A DNA stretch of 64,000 bases from Stomorhina lunata (GCA_933228675.1 OW121740.1:34578292-34642291); one strand, 5' to 3'. Counted from the stretch's first letter, positions 1 to 12,189 are shown. Made by a program: numbers and translations. Notes: a model not told the origin generated them from the sequence alone.

Positions 1-2146
1 ATTTTTCTATAGAAAATTTTTCGATATTATAATTTTTCCATAGAAAACTTTTTGTTTATAATTTTTTTCTATAGAAAATTTTTTGATATTAAGATTTTTC
101 TATATAAAATTTTAAGCTATTAAAATTTTTCAATAGGAATTTATTCGATATAAAAATTATTCTGTAGAAAATTTTTCGATATAAAGATTTTTCTATAGAA
201 AATTTTTCGATATTAAAATTTTTTCATAGGAAACTTTTTGTATATAATTTTTTTCTATAGAAAATTTTTTGATATACAAATTTTTCTTAATAAAATCTTT
301 TGATATAAAATTTTTTTTAAATAAATTTTTTTTATCTTCAAGTTTTTCTATAGAAAATTTTTTGATCTTCAAGTTTTTTTATAGAAAATTTTTTGATATT
401 AAAATTTTTTATAGAAAATTTTTTGATATTAAAATTTTTTATAGAAATTTATTCGATATAAAAATTATTCTGTAGAAAATTTTTCGATATAAAGATTTTT
501 CTATAGAAAATTTTTCGATATTATAATTTTTCCATAGAAAACTTTTTGTTTATAATTTTCTTTATAAAATCTTTTGATGTAAATTTTTTTTAAATAAATT
601 TTTTTGGTATTAAAATTTTTCTATAGAAAATTTTTTGATCTTCAAGTTTTTCTATAGAAAATTTTTAAATATTTAAATTTTTCTATAGAAAATTTTTTGA
701 TATTAAAATTTTTCTATAGAAATTTATTTGATATAAAAATTATTCTGTAGAAAATGTTTCGATATTTAATTTTTCTATAGAAAATTTTTCGATATTATAA
801 TTTTTCCATAGAAAACTTTTTGTTTATAATTTTTTTCTATAGAAAATTTTTTGATATTAAAATTTTTCTTTATAAAATCTTTGATGCAAAATTTTTTTTA
901 AATATATTTTTTTGGTATTAAAATTTTTCTATAGAAAATTTTTTGATCTTCAAGTTTTTCTATAGAAAATTTTTTGATCTTCATAAAATTTTTAGCTATT
1001 AAAATTTTTCAATAGAAATTTATTCGATATAAAGATTTTTCTATAGAAAATTTTTCGATATTAAAATTTTTCATAGAAATCTTTTTGTTATTAATTTTTT
1101 TCTATAGAAAATTTGTTGATATTTAAGTTTTTCTATAGAAAATTTTTTGATATTAAAATTTTTCTATAGAAAATTTTTTGATATTAAAATTTTTCTATAG
1201 AAAATTTTTTGATATTAAAATTTTTCTATAGAAAATTTTTTGATATTAAAATTTTTCTATAGAAAATTTTTTGATATTAAAATTTTTCTATAGAAAATTT
1301 TTTGATATTAAAATTTTTCTGTACAAAATTTATCGATATTAAAATTTTTTCATAGAAATCTTTTTGTTATAAATTTTTTTCTATAGAAATTTTATTGATA
1401 TTAAAATTTTTGTTAGAAAAATTTTCGATGTTAAAATCTTTTCAATACAAAATTTCCTTAAGAAATTCTTTCGATAAAAATGAAAAATTTGCAAGATTTT
1501 TTTTTAGAAATTTTACGATATAAAACTTTCTATTAAAAATATAAAAATGATATAAAAATTTTTCTAAAGAAAATTTTTTGATGTTAAAATTAAATAAATA
1601 ATTAAATAAAAAATTTTAATATCGAAAAATTGTCAAATATTTTTCGATATTAAAATTTTTTATCTGACGAAAAATTTTCTTATAAAATTCTCTCGATAAA
1701 TTTTTTTATAAGTTTTTTCAGTACAAACTTTTCTATAGAAAACATTTCTAAAATATTTTGTATTTAATTTTTTGCAATAAAAAAATTCTAAAGAAATAAT
1801 TTCGACAAAAATTTTCTATAAAAATGTCGTATAATTTTTTTCAAAAAAAAAATGTTTTCTAAAGAACTTTTACGGTAAATTTTTTTTTTAATTTTTTCGA
1901 TACAAAATTTTCGAAGAAATTAATTTTTAGTTGAACCAAGAATTTAAAAAAAAATTCTATAGAAATTTTTTTCGATAGAAAATTTTTTTTATTAAAAATT
2001 TTCTATAGAAATTTTTTTTAATAAAAAATTTTCTATAGAATTTTTTCGATAAAAAAATTTTCTATAGACATTTTTTCAATAAAAATATTTTTAAGAACTT
2101 TTTCAATAAGAAATTTTTTTAAAAAAATCTTTCTATAAATTTTGTT
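1..2146. repeat. AT-rich satellite, 31-bp unit (satellite 1)
   Basis: A tandem array of about 31 bp per unit, with core TTTTCTATAGAAAATTTTTT followed by GATATTAAAA. The period is exactly 31 between 1140 and 1320 and drifts on both sides. The core is a near palindrome around CTATAG. Units decay towards 1400-2146. The array starts before the window edge. Short open frames in it, such as 269-475, are repeat translation and not genes. Related sequence returns at 59.7-61.6 kb. Confidence 0.93.
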
Positions 2147-3891
2147 TGATAAAGTCCTAGTTCCTTATGGAGTATACGCGCGTTTGGAGAAGTTACAATT
2201 TTGCAGTGTATCTAAATATCTCCAAATACTCCTAAATACAAAAATATTTTAGAAAATGAACAGAAAAATCCTTTGAACTGGTATTTACTTAATGCCACAT
2301 GACTTTTCTAAATCTCAAAATAGATTTGATTTGGAAAATTTTAAAATATTTAAATGATCGACTACAGATTGTAAAATATTACATAAATTTTGTTAATCTT
2401 GAAAACAAAATAAATAACAAATTTTTTTTACTAATTTTGTAAATTAAGGATATTTAAGGATTTAATGAGTTTTAATCCTGGGTAATTTTTTTTGACTTTT
2501 GTCACTATAAACAAAAACATATGGCGAGAAATAGGAATTTAGAAAAAGTAATATTTGTTTTGGTATTAAATTGTTATTTCAATAAATTAGAAATACCAAA
2601 AGTTAATTTTAACAAAAATACTTAAATAATTCTGAATAAACAAATTAGATTAGAATTTAGGCTAATATTTTTTTTAAATAAGTATTTAGATGTTATATAA
2701 AACAGATTTTAGTAATTCCAAAAGATTTGGCAAATGTTAATTATAAAGTGAGTAATCCATATGGTAGGAGTAATCCACACGGCAGAGTTAGATGTATAAG
2801 TAAGTTAACATGAGTAGTTTCAAGGTATTTCCATAAATAACAAATATATATCAATATTTATAGCATAATTTAACATACATTTTAAGTTTTAATGTTTTGG
2901 ACCCACCTTCTTTTCATAAAAACTCAAAAGGTTAATACCTATTCCAAACGATCTTAAAACCTTGTCAGGTCCTTAAACGTTTCAAGATCTCCCCCAAAAA
3001 AAACCTCAACTCATATTTCAAATAATAAACACTTACTACTTTTCGATCTACTTAAATATTAATTTACAGTCCATTTATGACAATTTAATGTCTTAAAAAC
3101 GACTTTTCCCAACATTAATATTCATATTTTTTTCAAATCAACCGAAAATTTTAATAAAAACTATTAAAATCTTTGTCGCCGTTTAAAAATCAGTCTAAAC
3201 AAATCATTTCGAGCAATTGAAAGTCCATAAAAAAACTATAAAAAATGGCAAGATCTTGTTACAAGTTTTACGACTTTCACTCTCTAAAACTAACGATCTC
3301 GACATCGTACCAAAATCATTATTCAAATAAAAAGAAGAATTATCACCAAAAACATATAAAAAGTCAAGCATTTCTTTTAAGGGGTGTCCTTTAAACGTGG
3401 AGCCGTCTATCCCAAAATTTTACGACTTTTTCAATATTTTGCAATTTAATAAAATATTTTTGTCGTTCTGAAACATAAATGTTAATTTTTAATATACATT
3501 TAACAAATTCCCACACTTAACTTAGTTTAAGAAACAAGTGACGCCAAATATTGAGTTCAAATTTTTTTTTATTTGAAAATTCAAAATATTTTTCTTATAC
3601 ATTTTCAAGTGCTTTTCTTTTGGTTGATGTCGTGCTATTAAGAGTCCTTTCATATTTTCCAGTTCTGGATGAATGAATTTTTTTAGTGCGGTCCTCATAA
3701 GATTTTATGATTGTTTTTGATGACCATAAAATTTTGGAGAATCGTGCGTTTTGTGTGTTAAATCTTTAAATTACTTTCATACTTATTTAAAATTTGGATT
3801 TTTTTGTTTAATATTTTGAAAAGTAAATTAGTTATATTTTTAATTTTATGCTTATTATTTTGGTTTAGTTCATAGTGTAATAATGAAAGTG
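2147..3891. other. AT-rich stretch with no recognisable gene
   Basis: Both strands are full of stops. I see no transposase, reverse transcriptase or exon-like segment and no tandem structure. It is treated as anonymous intergenic DNA. Confidence 0.6.
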
Positions 3892-4256
3892 ATATCAAGA
3901 GCCCAGCTGATGAATTCGCCTTGAAATTTTACGTACAAAAATTTGACAAAATGTAAGCAAAACTACAAGAACAACATGGGGTTTCATTTTGTCATGTTGT
4001 ATTTGTTGTATTCTTACCACCACCTGTAATGAATTCGCCTTGGTTTAGTTTAATTGAAAATTGTTGCCGTAATATCAAGAGCCCAGCTGATGAATTCGCC
4101 TTGAAATTTTACGTACTTCAAAAATTTGACAAAATGTAAGCAAAACTACAAGAACAACATGGGGTTTCATTTTGTCATGTTGTATTTGTTGTATTCTTAC
4201 CACCACCAGTAATGAATTCGCCCTGGTTTAGTTTAATTGAAAATTGTTGCCGTAAT
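3892..4256 (+). repeat. Tandem duplication of a 180-bp unit
   Basis: Two consecutive near-identical units, 3892-4071 and 4072-4256, each starting ATATCAAGAGCCCAGCTGAT. The second carries a 4-bp insertion near 4113. Each unit contains two GAATTCGCC motifs and an inner inverted pair, AACAACATG with CATGTTGT, around a 14-nt spacer. The near identity implies a recent duplication. Confidence 0.9.
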
Positions 4257-4489
4257 TTATTTAAAAAAATTACCGATTGGACCGAAATGGTGATCATTGG
4301 AGTTCATTAATCTCAAGTAATTCTCTAGAAAGTTATTACAAAAGGGTTAAGATCACGAGAGCTCCACAGTACTAGGATAACTTATTACTTAAATGGCCTA
4401 TATTTACAACCTGTTTAGGTCAAAGGCCGAGCTTATTTGCGCATATTTTCTAATTTCGTAGGCCGAGCTTTAACCGTTTTTATTCAAAA

Positions 4490-5216
4490 ACAAGTAAGAA
4501 AGCGCTATATTCGGTCAAGCCCGACCATACGATACCCTTCACCACTAAGGTCAAAGGTGTTATTTTTCCTGTATAAGGACAAATATTTGCAAAATTTTGC
4601 TATCATACAAACATTTTCTCAAAACTTATATATTTAACCTGTTTTCGTCATTTGGACTTATATGAGAGCTAGGGCCAAATGTGGACCGATTATCTCGAAA
4701 TTTGCCAATTGATTACAGTTGTTACAAAAATTATGTATGCAAAAAATAAACTCAAAATTTGTATTATCTTTCGATTTACGAGCGTTTTAGTGATTTTTTG
4801 TCTCATTTAGTGCGTTTTTAAAGAAGAGTTTGTATGGGAGCTATGGTCAAATGTGAACCGATTTCAACGAAATTTGGTATTTGTGGCCAATATATCAATT
4901 CCGGGAAGTGGGACCTATGGGAGGTACCATAAATAATGGACCGATTTTGACCAATTTCAATAGCCATGGTCCCATTATCAAAAAAATGATCTGTGCCAAA
5001 TTGTATCAAATTATCTTTAGAATTGCGACCTGTAATTTGATTACAAGGTTTACATGGGGGTCCAGACAGCCACACGTACCTCGCTAAATCGACTCAGAAA
5101 GTGATTCTAAGCCTATTGGTATACTAAAAGGTGGGTCTAAGACAAATATTTCTATGCGTTACATACATCAGCACAAACTTATAATGCCCTTTCCACCTAT
5201 CGTGGTGAAGGGTATA
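4490..5216 (+). mobile_element. Mini-me-like dispersed repeat, family A copy 1
   Basis: Starts ACAAGTAAGAAAGCGCTATA and ends in an imperfect hairpin whose arms read CCCTTTCCACC and GGTGAAGGG. The same sequence recurs at 12735-13490 and 61558-62318, which defines the family. Inside lies a CGACTCAGAAAGTGATTCTA block, like the core of dipteran mini-me repeats. It has no coding capacity. The mini-me comparison is from memory of that family and is tentative; the three-copy family itself is read directly. Confidence 0.8.
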
Positions 5217-5565
5217 ATTAGCTTTTTCATAGTAATTGTTTTTTTTAGGAGTGGGTTACTAGGCCGACGTCCTAAGCCTAAGTCCTAAATGATAGCTAAC
5301 TACAACGTAAGTTATACGGGTGATACCAGTGTCCACGGTTGAGATAAAGGATAATCAAGATAAGTCTGGGCTTACCAAGTTAAGACCAATCAGAACCGTT
5401 GATGTTGGACACATCACCCAGCATCTGGGTAATGTTATTAGTACTCGGATAGTTATTAAGAAATACTCAGAGCTTAGAACAGACTGATAATGAGGAACCA
5501 CTTTTGAAACCTTAAGGCTGATTCTGGACTTTAATTGTACGAGACCTAGTCAACGATCTCCGGAG
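5217..5565 (+). repeat. Dispersed repeat G, copy 1
   Basis: The segment around 5315-5400 (GGGCTTACCAAGTTAAGACC) matches the reverse strand near 43690-43790, and part of the adjoining sequence near 43795-43860 recurs at 44985-45060. No coding frame is convincing. Both other copies lie beside LINE relics, so it may be non-coding sequence of such an element. Confidence 0.6.
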
Positions 5566-5662
5566 TTATGTTTGGTAACTTATATTTCGGTCATATTTAT
5601 ATTATAAATGAGTCTTTCGCAGACAGTTTTGCTTTATGTTATCAATTTGAAATATTAACATA

Positions 5663-6475
5663 CAGGGTGTCTGGTGTCAAATTTATATGTTTAAACACGA
5701 TTATTTCAAAAAGCAATAAACGGTACAGGGGGAGGGTGGAGCCGTTGAAATTTTCGATTGTACGGATTTGTCCGCATGATGTCACAGTGATCGAATGAGT
5801 ATTGCGCGTTCGCTGTGGGTATATCTTTTTAGAATAATGATTCTTACATAATTGCTTGTCAAAATTTGTATCCAAAGTTCGGTATTCGGCGAATTTGTTA
5901 AGGAGCAACGATTCCGCGCAACTGCTTCGGCCATGAATGTCCCACTCCCATCGCCCAGTCGATCTTCAAGGAATTTCGAAAACATTGAACTGGTGAAAAT
6001 CCGCGACTTTCAATTCGGAAAAGAGCCTGCCTCACACCTTCAAGAGCGATTATTTATGAAATTAAAAAAAATTATCTGAAGTTTGATCGTTTTGTAATTT
6101 AAATCGTTTAAAAACTGAAACAAAGTGGTGTTGGAGCGTTTTCTCTCATCTTTTGAAGCGACGAGGCCTATTTTCACTTAAAAGCCCGTAAACCTTGAAT
6201 GAAACATCAAAAACCGTTGCATTGCTCCAGGGTAACTGTTTGAGTTGCCTTTTCCACGCATGAGGTTATTAGACCATTTTTTCGAATGCCAACGGTGAAA
6301 ATTATGGACGCATGATTTCGGAATTATTTTTGTCAAACCTGCGAGCTCATTCATCGTACTTCTCAGGTTTCAGGAAAATTTCCTCCAAAAACTGATCAGT
6401 CGCTTTGGAGACATTACATGACCAACGAGTGCGCCCGATCTAACTCCCATGGATTTTTTTTTTGTATATGGTATA
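5663..6475 (+). pseudogene. Decayed mariner-like transposase, DD41D-like
   Basis: Starts with a mariner-type inverted end, TACAGGGTGTCTGGTGTC, at about 5663. Translation in shifting frames gives an amino-terminal piece near 5880-6060, then VNGENYGRM-like sequence near 6290-6320, and finally ISRFGDIT and APDLTPMDFFLY near 6390-6470. The last piece is the region around the final catalytic aspartate of mariner transposases and resembles the DLTPLDYFLWG of the intact copy at 8010-9113. Frameshifts and stops abound. No clear 3' inverted end was found. Confidence 0.65.
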
Positions 6476-6479
6476 CAAT

Positions 6480-6925
6480 TTTACTTCTAGACTTTATTAT
6501 AATAAACTGGGTATAAATTTAGCAGTATACGAATCCTACATTAAAAGTAATGGTCGTCTTTTGAAGCTTCTTCATAAGACCAGAAGTGCTGGTCTGCCGA
6601 GGAAGTAGCGTCTGGAGAATACGGCGGGTAGGATAGGACTTCCTATTTCAACGTTTCCAAGTATGTCTTGACAACTTTCGCAAAATGGGGTCTAGCATTG
6701 TCATGTTGTAAAAACATATTATCATGTCTCTCGTTGTATTCCTGAGGTTTGTCTTTCAACGCTCGGCTCAAACGCATTAATTGCATTCGATAACGATTGT
6801 GTGTGATTGCTTCTGTCAGTTTTACTTAGTAATGCCTCCAATCCTGCATCTTCGAAAACCTTCTATTTTAAACCGCAATGCGGTCTTCCACGTAAAATCA
6901 CTGCCCTTAAAGCATTGAAACAACC
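6480..6925 (-). pseudogene. Decayed mariner transposase, DD34D type
   Basis: Read on the reverse strand, 6640-6760 encodes QHDNARPHFAKVVKTYLETL, a stop, then EVLSYPPYSPD: the second catalytic aspartate and the start of the third-aspartate region of a classic mariner transposase. Upstream reverse-strand sequence (6760-6920) gives RLSRALKDKPQEYNERHD-like residues, the usual stretch before it. Stops and small indels make it non-functional. It abuts the DD41D-like relic on the opposite strand. Confidence 0.75.
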
Positions 6926-7913
6926 AATAGCGGGCTTACATAGGCATTAAATAGCTATAATAGAGCATTTAATGATCCACAGATTTCTTTATATTAAAGC
7001 ACAGAATTAAAAATTCCCGCAAATAACGAGAATTTGACTCATAAGCTGACATAAATATTTAATCGAGAATAACTTTTTGATGCACAGACAAATCGATTAA
7101 TATCTCGATGGCGTTATGCTTACAAATACCTTTATTTCATGACATCTACTCATTCATCATCTTTTGCGAAACGGCGGTAGCAAAGTTGTACACTAGGTCG
7201 TCTCGAAAAAAAGTTCGCCGTGCACCAGCGATTTTTTTTTATTTTTTTTTTTTCGCCGCACATATTCGGATTCGGATCTTAAAGTGTGATATATCGATGC
7301 TTTTCGATGCAACAGTGCGTCCAAAAAAAAATTATAACATTTATTTTCTGGCTACAGTTGCAGGCCTTCTTGGATTATTATTCTGGGACATTTAAATAAA
7401 TCACAAACAATAGAATCTCTAAAAGATGAAATTTTGCGAAAGACGATTTCATATATTTCAACTTTACATTCTTGTCAATAAAACAAAATTTTCTCAGAAA
7501 ACGTGATTTTAAGCCAATTTACTTTTTAACCTTAAATTTACCCAACTTTTATTTACTAAATTTTGTAATCATGTTTGATTTTTGTACAGGTAAATTTCGG
7601 GCATTTAGGAGCTAGGGTTAAGTATCGGAATATCTTATATCATATTCGTAATATCAGAGACTACATTAGCTGTGTTTTTTTCGAAGTTTATATAAACCTC
7701 CAGTACAAAATTAAACGGATATAAATTTCATAAGTAGTTATATTTAAAGCTACTTAAAATTTAAGTTTGGATAAAAATGCTGCCAAGTATGAAATTTTTA
7801 GATTTTATTCACTTTCCAACACTAGAAACTGTCTGAAATTAAAAATATATAAAAAAAAAACTTAAAAACAATCATAAGAAATTATAATTTTTCTAAACCA
7901 ACATTGAAGAATA
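6926..7913. other. No gene; contains dispersed repeat H
   Basis: AT-rich sequence without a credible gene. About 7195-7310 resembles 18735-18830: both have GTCG/CGCC-flanked T-rich tracts followed by GGATCT, AAGTG and ATATATCGATG. The frame at 7108-7395 runs through this repeat and looks like a chance frame. Confidence 0.5.
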
Positions 7914-7915
7914 TA

Positions 7916-9219
7916 TCGGGAGTTTTTTGTTGAGGTACAGAACTTTAAGTTGGCATAACTTTTTTAACTGGTGGGCGTTTTGTCAGCTGTCAAGTGATTA
8001 ATATTTAGTTTGGTTTGCCATTTCATCATCAACAGGTTGACAAAAGAACAACGCTTGCAAATCGTGAAAATTTATTTCGAAAATAATGGTTCAGTTCGCG
8101 AAGTTTACCGCAAGCTCTGTCCCTTTTATGGTCGACATAATCGTCCATCAGAGCAATTAATTCGGTTAACCATGGATCGTTTTCGCACTACGTTTACTCT
8201 ATGTGATAATACGCATCCGCAGCGACGTCGAACAGTGCGCACCGAAGAAACAATTGCCGCTGTAGAGCAAAATGTTGAAGAGGACCCGAATGAATCGATT
8301 CGCCACCGTGCACATCAATTGGAGCTTTGTCCATCAACTTTATGGAAGATTTTGCGCAAAGATCTTGGCTTGCGACCTTACAAGATCCAGCTTGTGCAAG
8401 AATTAAAGCCGCGAGACCATGCAATGCGTCGTGATTTTGGTGTATGGGCCGAAAATGAGATTGATCTCGATGCTGATTTTCATCGAAAAATTTTGTTCAG
8501 TGATGAGGCTCATTTTTGGTTGAATGGCTACGTCAACAAGCAAAATTGCCGCATTTGGAGTGAAGAGAATCCACATGAGACCCTTTAGACGCCATTACAT
8601 CCACAAAAACTGACTGTTTGGTGTGCTCTATGGGCTGGTGGAGTCATTGGGCCATACTTCTTCCGAAATAATGCTGGAGAGTCAGTTACCATAAATGGAG
8701 ACCGGTATAGAGCCATGATAACCGACTATTTTGTTCCCCAATTGGATGGCATGAATGTGGATGAGTTGTGGTTCCAACAAGACGGCGCTACATGCCACAC
8801 AGCGCACGTCACAATTGATTTATTGAAGGAAACATTCGATGAGCGCATAATTTCGCGGAATGGACCTGTCAATTGGCCACCAAGATCGTGCGATTTGACA
8901 CCACTGGATTATTTTCTTTGGGGATATGTGAAGTCGCTCGTCTACGCCAACAAACCAGAAACGTTAGGGGACTTGGAAGCCAACATTCGTGGCGTTATTG
9001 TCAACATACGGCCCCATATGCTCGAAAAAGTTGTTGAAAATTGGACCTGTAGAATTGGCTTTATTCGAGCCAGCCGCGGCGGCCACATGCCCGAAATCAT
9101 ATTTAAACATTAATGCCATAAAATTATCCTTCCAATAAAGCCAAATTGATGGAGATTAAAACGATTTTCTTGTGTTTTATTTCAATTCGAAGTTCTATAC
9201 CTCTAAAAAAAACACCCAT
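7916..9219 (+). mobile_element. Near-complete mariner-like element, about 1.3 kb
   Basis: The ends are imperfect inverted repeats of about 33 bp: left TCGGGAGTTTTTTGTTGAGG, right (reversed) ATGGGTGTTTTTTTTAGAGG, followed in both by TAxAGAACTT. TA dinucleotides flank at 7914-7915 and 9220-9221, the target duplication expected for Tc1/mariner elements. Size (1304 bp) is typical. The single inside gene is the transposase at 8010-9113. It is far better preserved than the neighbouring mariner relics, so it is a younger insertion. Confidence 0.88.
8010..9113 (+). pseudogene. Mariner-like transposase, DD41D, one in-frame TAG
   Basis: Encodes a cut-and-paste transposase that would bind the element's inverted ends and integrate at TA. 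The frame is open for 367 codons except for a TAG at 8586-8588. The amino end (RLTKEQRLQIVKIYF, residues about 9-23) fits the helix-turn-helix DNA-binding region. Catalytic residues appear as D165 (FSDEAHFW), D258 (FQQDGATCH) and D300 (DLTPLDYFLWG). D258 to D300 is separated by 41 residues, the DD41D spacing reported for rosa-type elements. No ATG exists at the expected start: the frame opens at TTG 8010 and the first in-frame ATG is 8172, so the start codon has probably mutated. With a lost start and a stop it should be inactive, though recently so, because no frameshift is present. Confidence 0.88.
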
Positions 9220-9221
9220 TA

Positions 9222-10440
9222 CATTATATTTTCACTGAAGGAAATATTTTTGCAGCAGTATTATGACTGCAAATCTAGTATTATAAAATACAAAATAGGA
9301 TTTGGTTCTGATGATATGTGGTTACTCACCTTTTTATGACACTTGTTCTACTCATTTTACAAAGTCCTTTTAAGACCATTATTAGTAAACCTCTAGAGCA
9401 TTCAATGTAATTTAGAGATTTAATAAGGTGTTAACTCTTGGAAATACCAAGTCCCTAAGTACATTTATTATATTTCATTAGGATTCAAATAAAGTTTGAA
9501 TATTTTGACATATTTATGACTTAACATTTGAAAATCAAAACCTCAAATTGTCACTATTGAACACAAGATATTCCATCATCAAACCTTTCTAAAGAACTAT
9601 TAAATTTTTGACAATGTAAAGAGAAAATATGAAACCCAACTACATAAAACAATGACACTCAATAGATATTATGACACTTGTACTCGTATTCTATATAAAG
9701 AAGGAACAATCTACAATTGGTTTTGAACTTGTTGCTACGAGTAGAATTCAATATTTGGGTAAATGTATCTCATGTTATCTCATAAATAGTTGAGATATTT
9801 ATGTCTTTTAAATTGTACTCTATTTTCAATTTATGTGTTAAAAAAGTATAGTTTCGTCTAAAATCTTTATGTATTCAAAAGCATTTGGTGTGTGTTTTGG
9901 ATTTCTTATTCGATTTTGGAAAACTGAAATTTTAGTTAAAATTTTTATTTTGGAAATAAATATTTACTTTACATATTTTCATAATTTCATAAACTACCAT
10001 CTTTATACTCTTCCTTTCATTCATTTGTTTTGGTTTATTCGAGTGTATTTTGTATAATTTCTCAAAATCTTCTTCAATCCACTTGAAATTTGAGACTCAA
10101 ATATTTCGCACTTAATATTTTAGTCCATTATTAATATTTAGGTTTTGTTTGGGTTAAAGAAAAATAGAAAAATTATTTAATATACGTAATTCTAAGTAAA
10201 GGATATTAGAGGTTGAAGTACATTTTTAATATTTAATATTAATTTCTTGTTGTGGTTTAAAGTCTTTTTGAAGTACTAGAGAAATTGATGTTGCTTGGAA
10301 TTAAATACCATAATTATATCTACCGCATAATGGTAGAGATTTGATAGTAATCTTAAATATTTATTTGGAGTTAATGATATGAAAAAATCTCTTTAACACT
10401 TTATTTTAAGTCAAGTACTTATTGTATACGGAATTCTAAT
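9222..10440. other. AT-rich stretch with no recognisable gene
   Basis: No exon, transposon protein or tandem repeat is seen. Short open frames such as 9869-10057 are chance frames in AT-rich DNA. Confidence 0.55.
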
Positions 10441-10950
10441 ATTGGGGACTATAGCCTCAGTATTAGAGACTATCCCCCTAATTCAAAAACGAATTATAAG
10501 ATTATCAAAGGCTTATTGTAGGTATCAAAATTTGTATTTTATGCTTGTCATAACTTTATTTTTCGTTTATGAATTAGAGGGCATAATATAAGTATTGAGG
10601 ACTAAAGTCTTGGTATTTTATTAGAGAATATTGCCTCAGTATTAGAGAGTACAGTCTCAGTACAATCACAGCAAGATTATAGTTTCGAAATCAAGACCAT
10701 GATTTCGGTATTTAGTACCATAATCTCGGTTATAGAGACTACAATCTCAATTCTAGAGACTACAGTCTCAGTATCAGAAACTACAGTCCCAGTTTGAGAG
10801 ACTAGTCTTAGAATTAGAGACTGCAGTCTCAGTATAAGAGACTGGTCTTTATACATGTGACTATAGTCTCAGTTTTATAGACTATAGTATCAATACTATA
10901 GCCCCATTATTCAGTATTACAGACTTTTGTCTTAGTATTAGAGACTATAT
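10441..10950. repeat. Degenerate palindromic short repeat (GAGACT...AGTCTC)
   Basis: More than ten imperfect copies of a unit of about 22 bp reading AGAGACTACAGTCTCAGTAT, densest from 10725 to 10900. Each unit is itself a small palindrome. A single unit occurs at 14880-14905 and related sequence at 63890-63960. The left edge (10555-10600, TTCGTTTATGAATTAG) matches 63828-63850, so the array belongs to a dispersed repeat. Confidence 0.8.
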
Positions 10951-10954
10951 TGCC

Positions 10955-11350
10955 AGTACCTCCCATAGAGATGCCTTCCCACAATAGAGTTTTTGGTCCT
11001 TTACAACCACAAATTTACTTGTATTTTAATAATATTCAGCGCAAATATTTCTTATGATTAGTCTAATCAGTGTACCTAATTTTGTAGGAATCGGCCCATA
11101 TTTGACCATACCTCCCATACAAGACACAATCTCAAAAGACGTTTATGTAAACATACAAGCACAAAAACGTATATAACTCTAAAGATAAATGCATATGACT
11201 ACTAAAACATTGCACAGATAAATATTTTGTAAAAATAAACTATTAACCAAAATTTGGTAACAATCGGTCCACAATTGACCCTAGCTCCCATATAAGGACC
11301 TTAGCCGGAAATGACATAAATCTCAAAATTTTGAAAAAATAACACATAGT
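10955..11350 (+). mobile_element. Mini-me-like repeat fragment, family D copy 1
   Basis: Shares with 34065-34345 the order: AATAGAGTTTTTGG, then CATATTTG.CCATACCTCC, then TCGGTC.ACA.TTGA and CCTAGCTCCCATAT. The two copies are diverged and lack clear ends. The AGCTCCCATATAA phrase also occurs throughout families B and C, so these are related non-coding repeats. Confidence 0.6.
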
Positions 11351-11896
11351 ATATGTATGTATGTCTCTAAGACATAAGGAAAACTTGTTAAATTATTGGT
11401 CCTTGTTTAATTAAAATTTTTAGCACTTATAACTTTTAATATTTATTTTTTTTTTAGAAAATATTAAATCAGGAAATCGGGTTATATATAGATCAGATAT
11501 TAGTAAAAATCGGTGCAGAATGAGGAAAAAATTAAAATTTTAATTTTAAGTCTAACATCTTTAAAACCGTAAGAGATAGGATATGCATGTAGGGATGTTT
11601 TTTGTAGATATTAGCCTATATATTTGTAATAGTGTGACTCTTAAAATTGGTTGTGAAATGACAATTATTTTTAGGTTATTTATTAGTCTAAGTAGCCCTA
11701 CTTTGGGGGCCGAATGTGCCGCCCCTGTAAAAGCTTGGCTTTCCAGGTTCAAAACTTAAGCTCCCCAACACTTCTGCACATACATTTTTTAAAAACCCGA
11801 CTAACGGTTTAGAAGTTTTAGATTTATTTCCATTCTATTTTTCCACCATCCCACTGTGCAGTGGTGCATATGAAGTTTTTAACACTCTTTACCATA
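11351..11896. other. No recognisable gene
   Basis: AT-rich sequence without exon-like frames. The reverse-strand frame at 11561-11752 has no recognisable homology and is regarded as chance. Confidence 0.5.
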
Positions 11897-12146
11897 GGCT
11901 TGCCAGATGAGCTTGATTTAGCTTGATTCTCAAGATTTTTTAGTACAGTTGGGTTTAATTTTTTTTAAACCGCTGTTCGACGACAAAGCCGGACCATCAA
12001 AAAAACTTTGGATTAGGAACAAATTTAAATTTGTTTTAAAAATATTATTCCGTTTCTTTATTTTTAACAGTCTCAAGGTTTTTTTTAGAAATTACGATTT
12101 CATTTTCATAATGTCAAGCTTTTTCGTAAATCGGACTTGGCAAGCC
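11897..12146. mobile_element. MITE with GGCTTGCCA ends and TA flanks
   Basis: 250 bp bounded by GGCTTGCCA on the left and its complement TGGCAAGCC on the right, each flanked outside by TA. The TA duplication points to mobilisation by a Tc1/mariner-type transposase. It has no coding capacity. The perfect terminal match is short (9 bp), so the call is moderate. Confidence 0.6.
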
Positions 12147-12189
12147 TAATTTGGTATAATATCCTTAAGGTCTGTGCAAAAATCTGATA

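Noticed and set aside
269..475. Phenylalanine-rich small frame in satellite 1
   Set aside because: It is satellite translation starting at a non-ATG codon or chance ATG; no conservation is expected.
1..2146. CRISPR array or centromere
   Set aside because: The repeats are contiguous without unique spacers, and the array is too short and unsupported to call a centromere.
3892..4256. GAATTCGCC(C)T motifs resembling cloning-vector junctions
   Set aside because: The motifs are degenerate, in the same orientation, and embedded in fly-like repeat sequence with no other vector sequence.
7108..7395. 95-codon frame with a hydrophobic tail
   Set aside because: It crosses a T-tract and repeat H, and no motif or splice context supports a gene.
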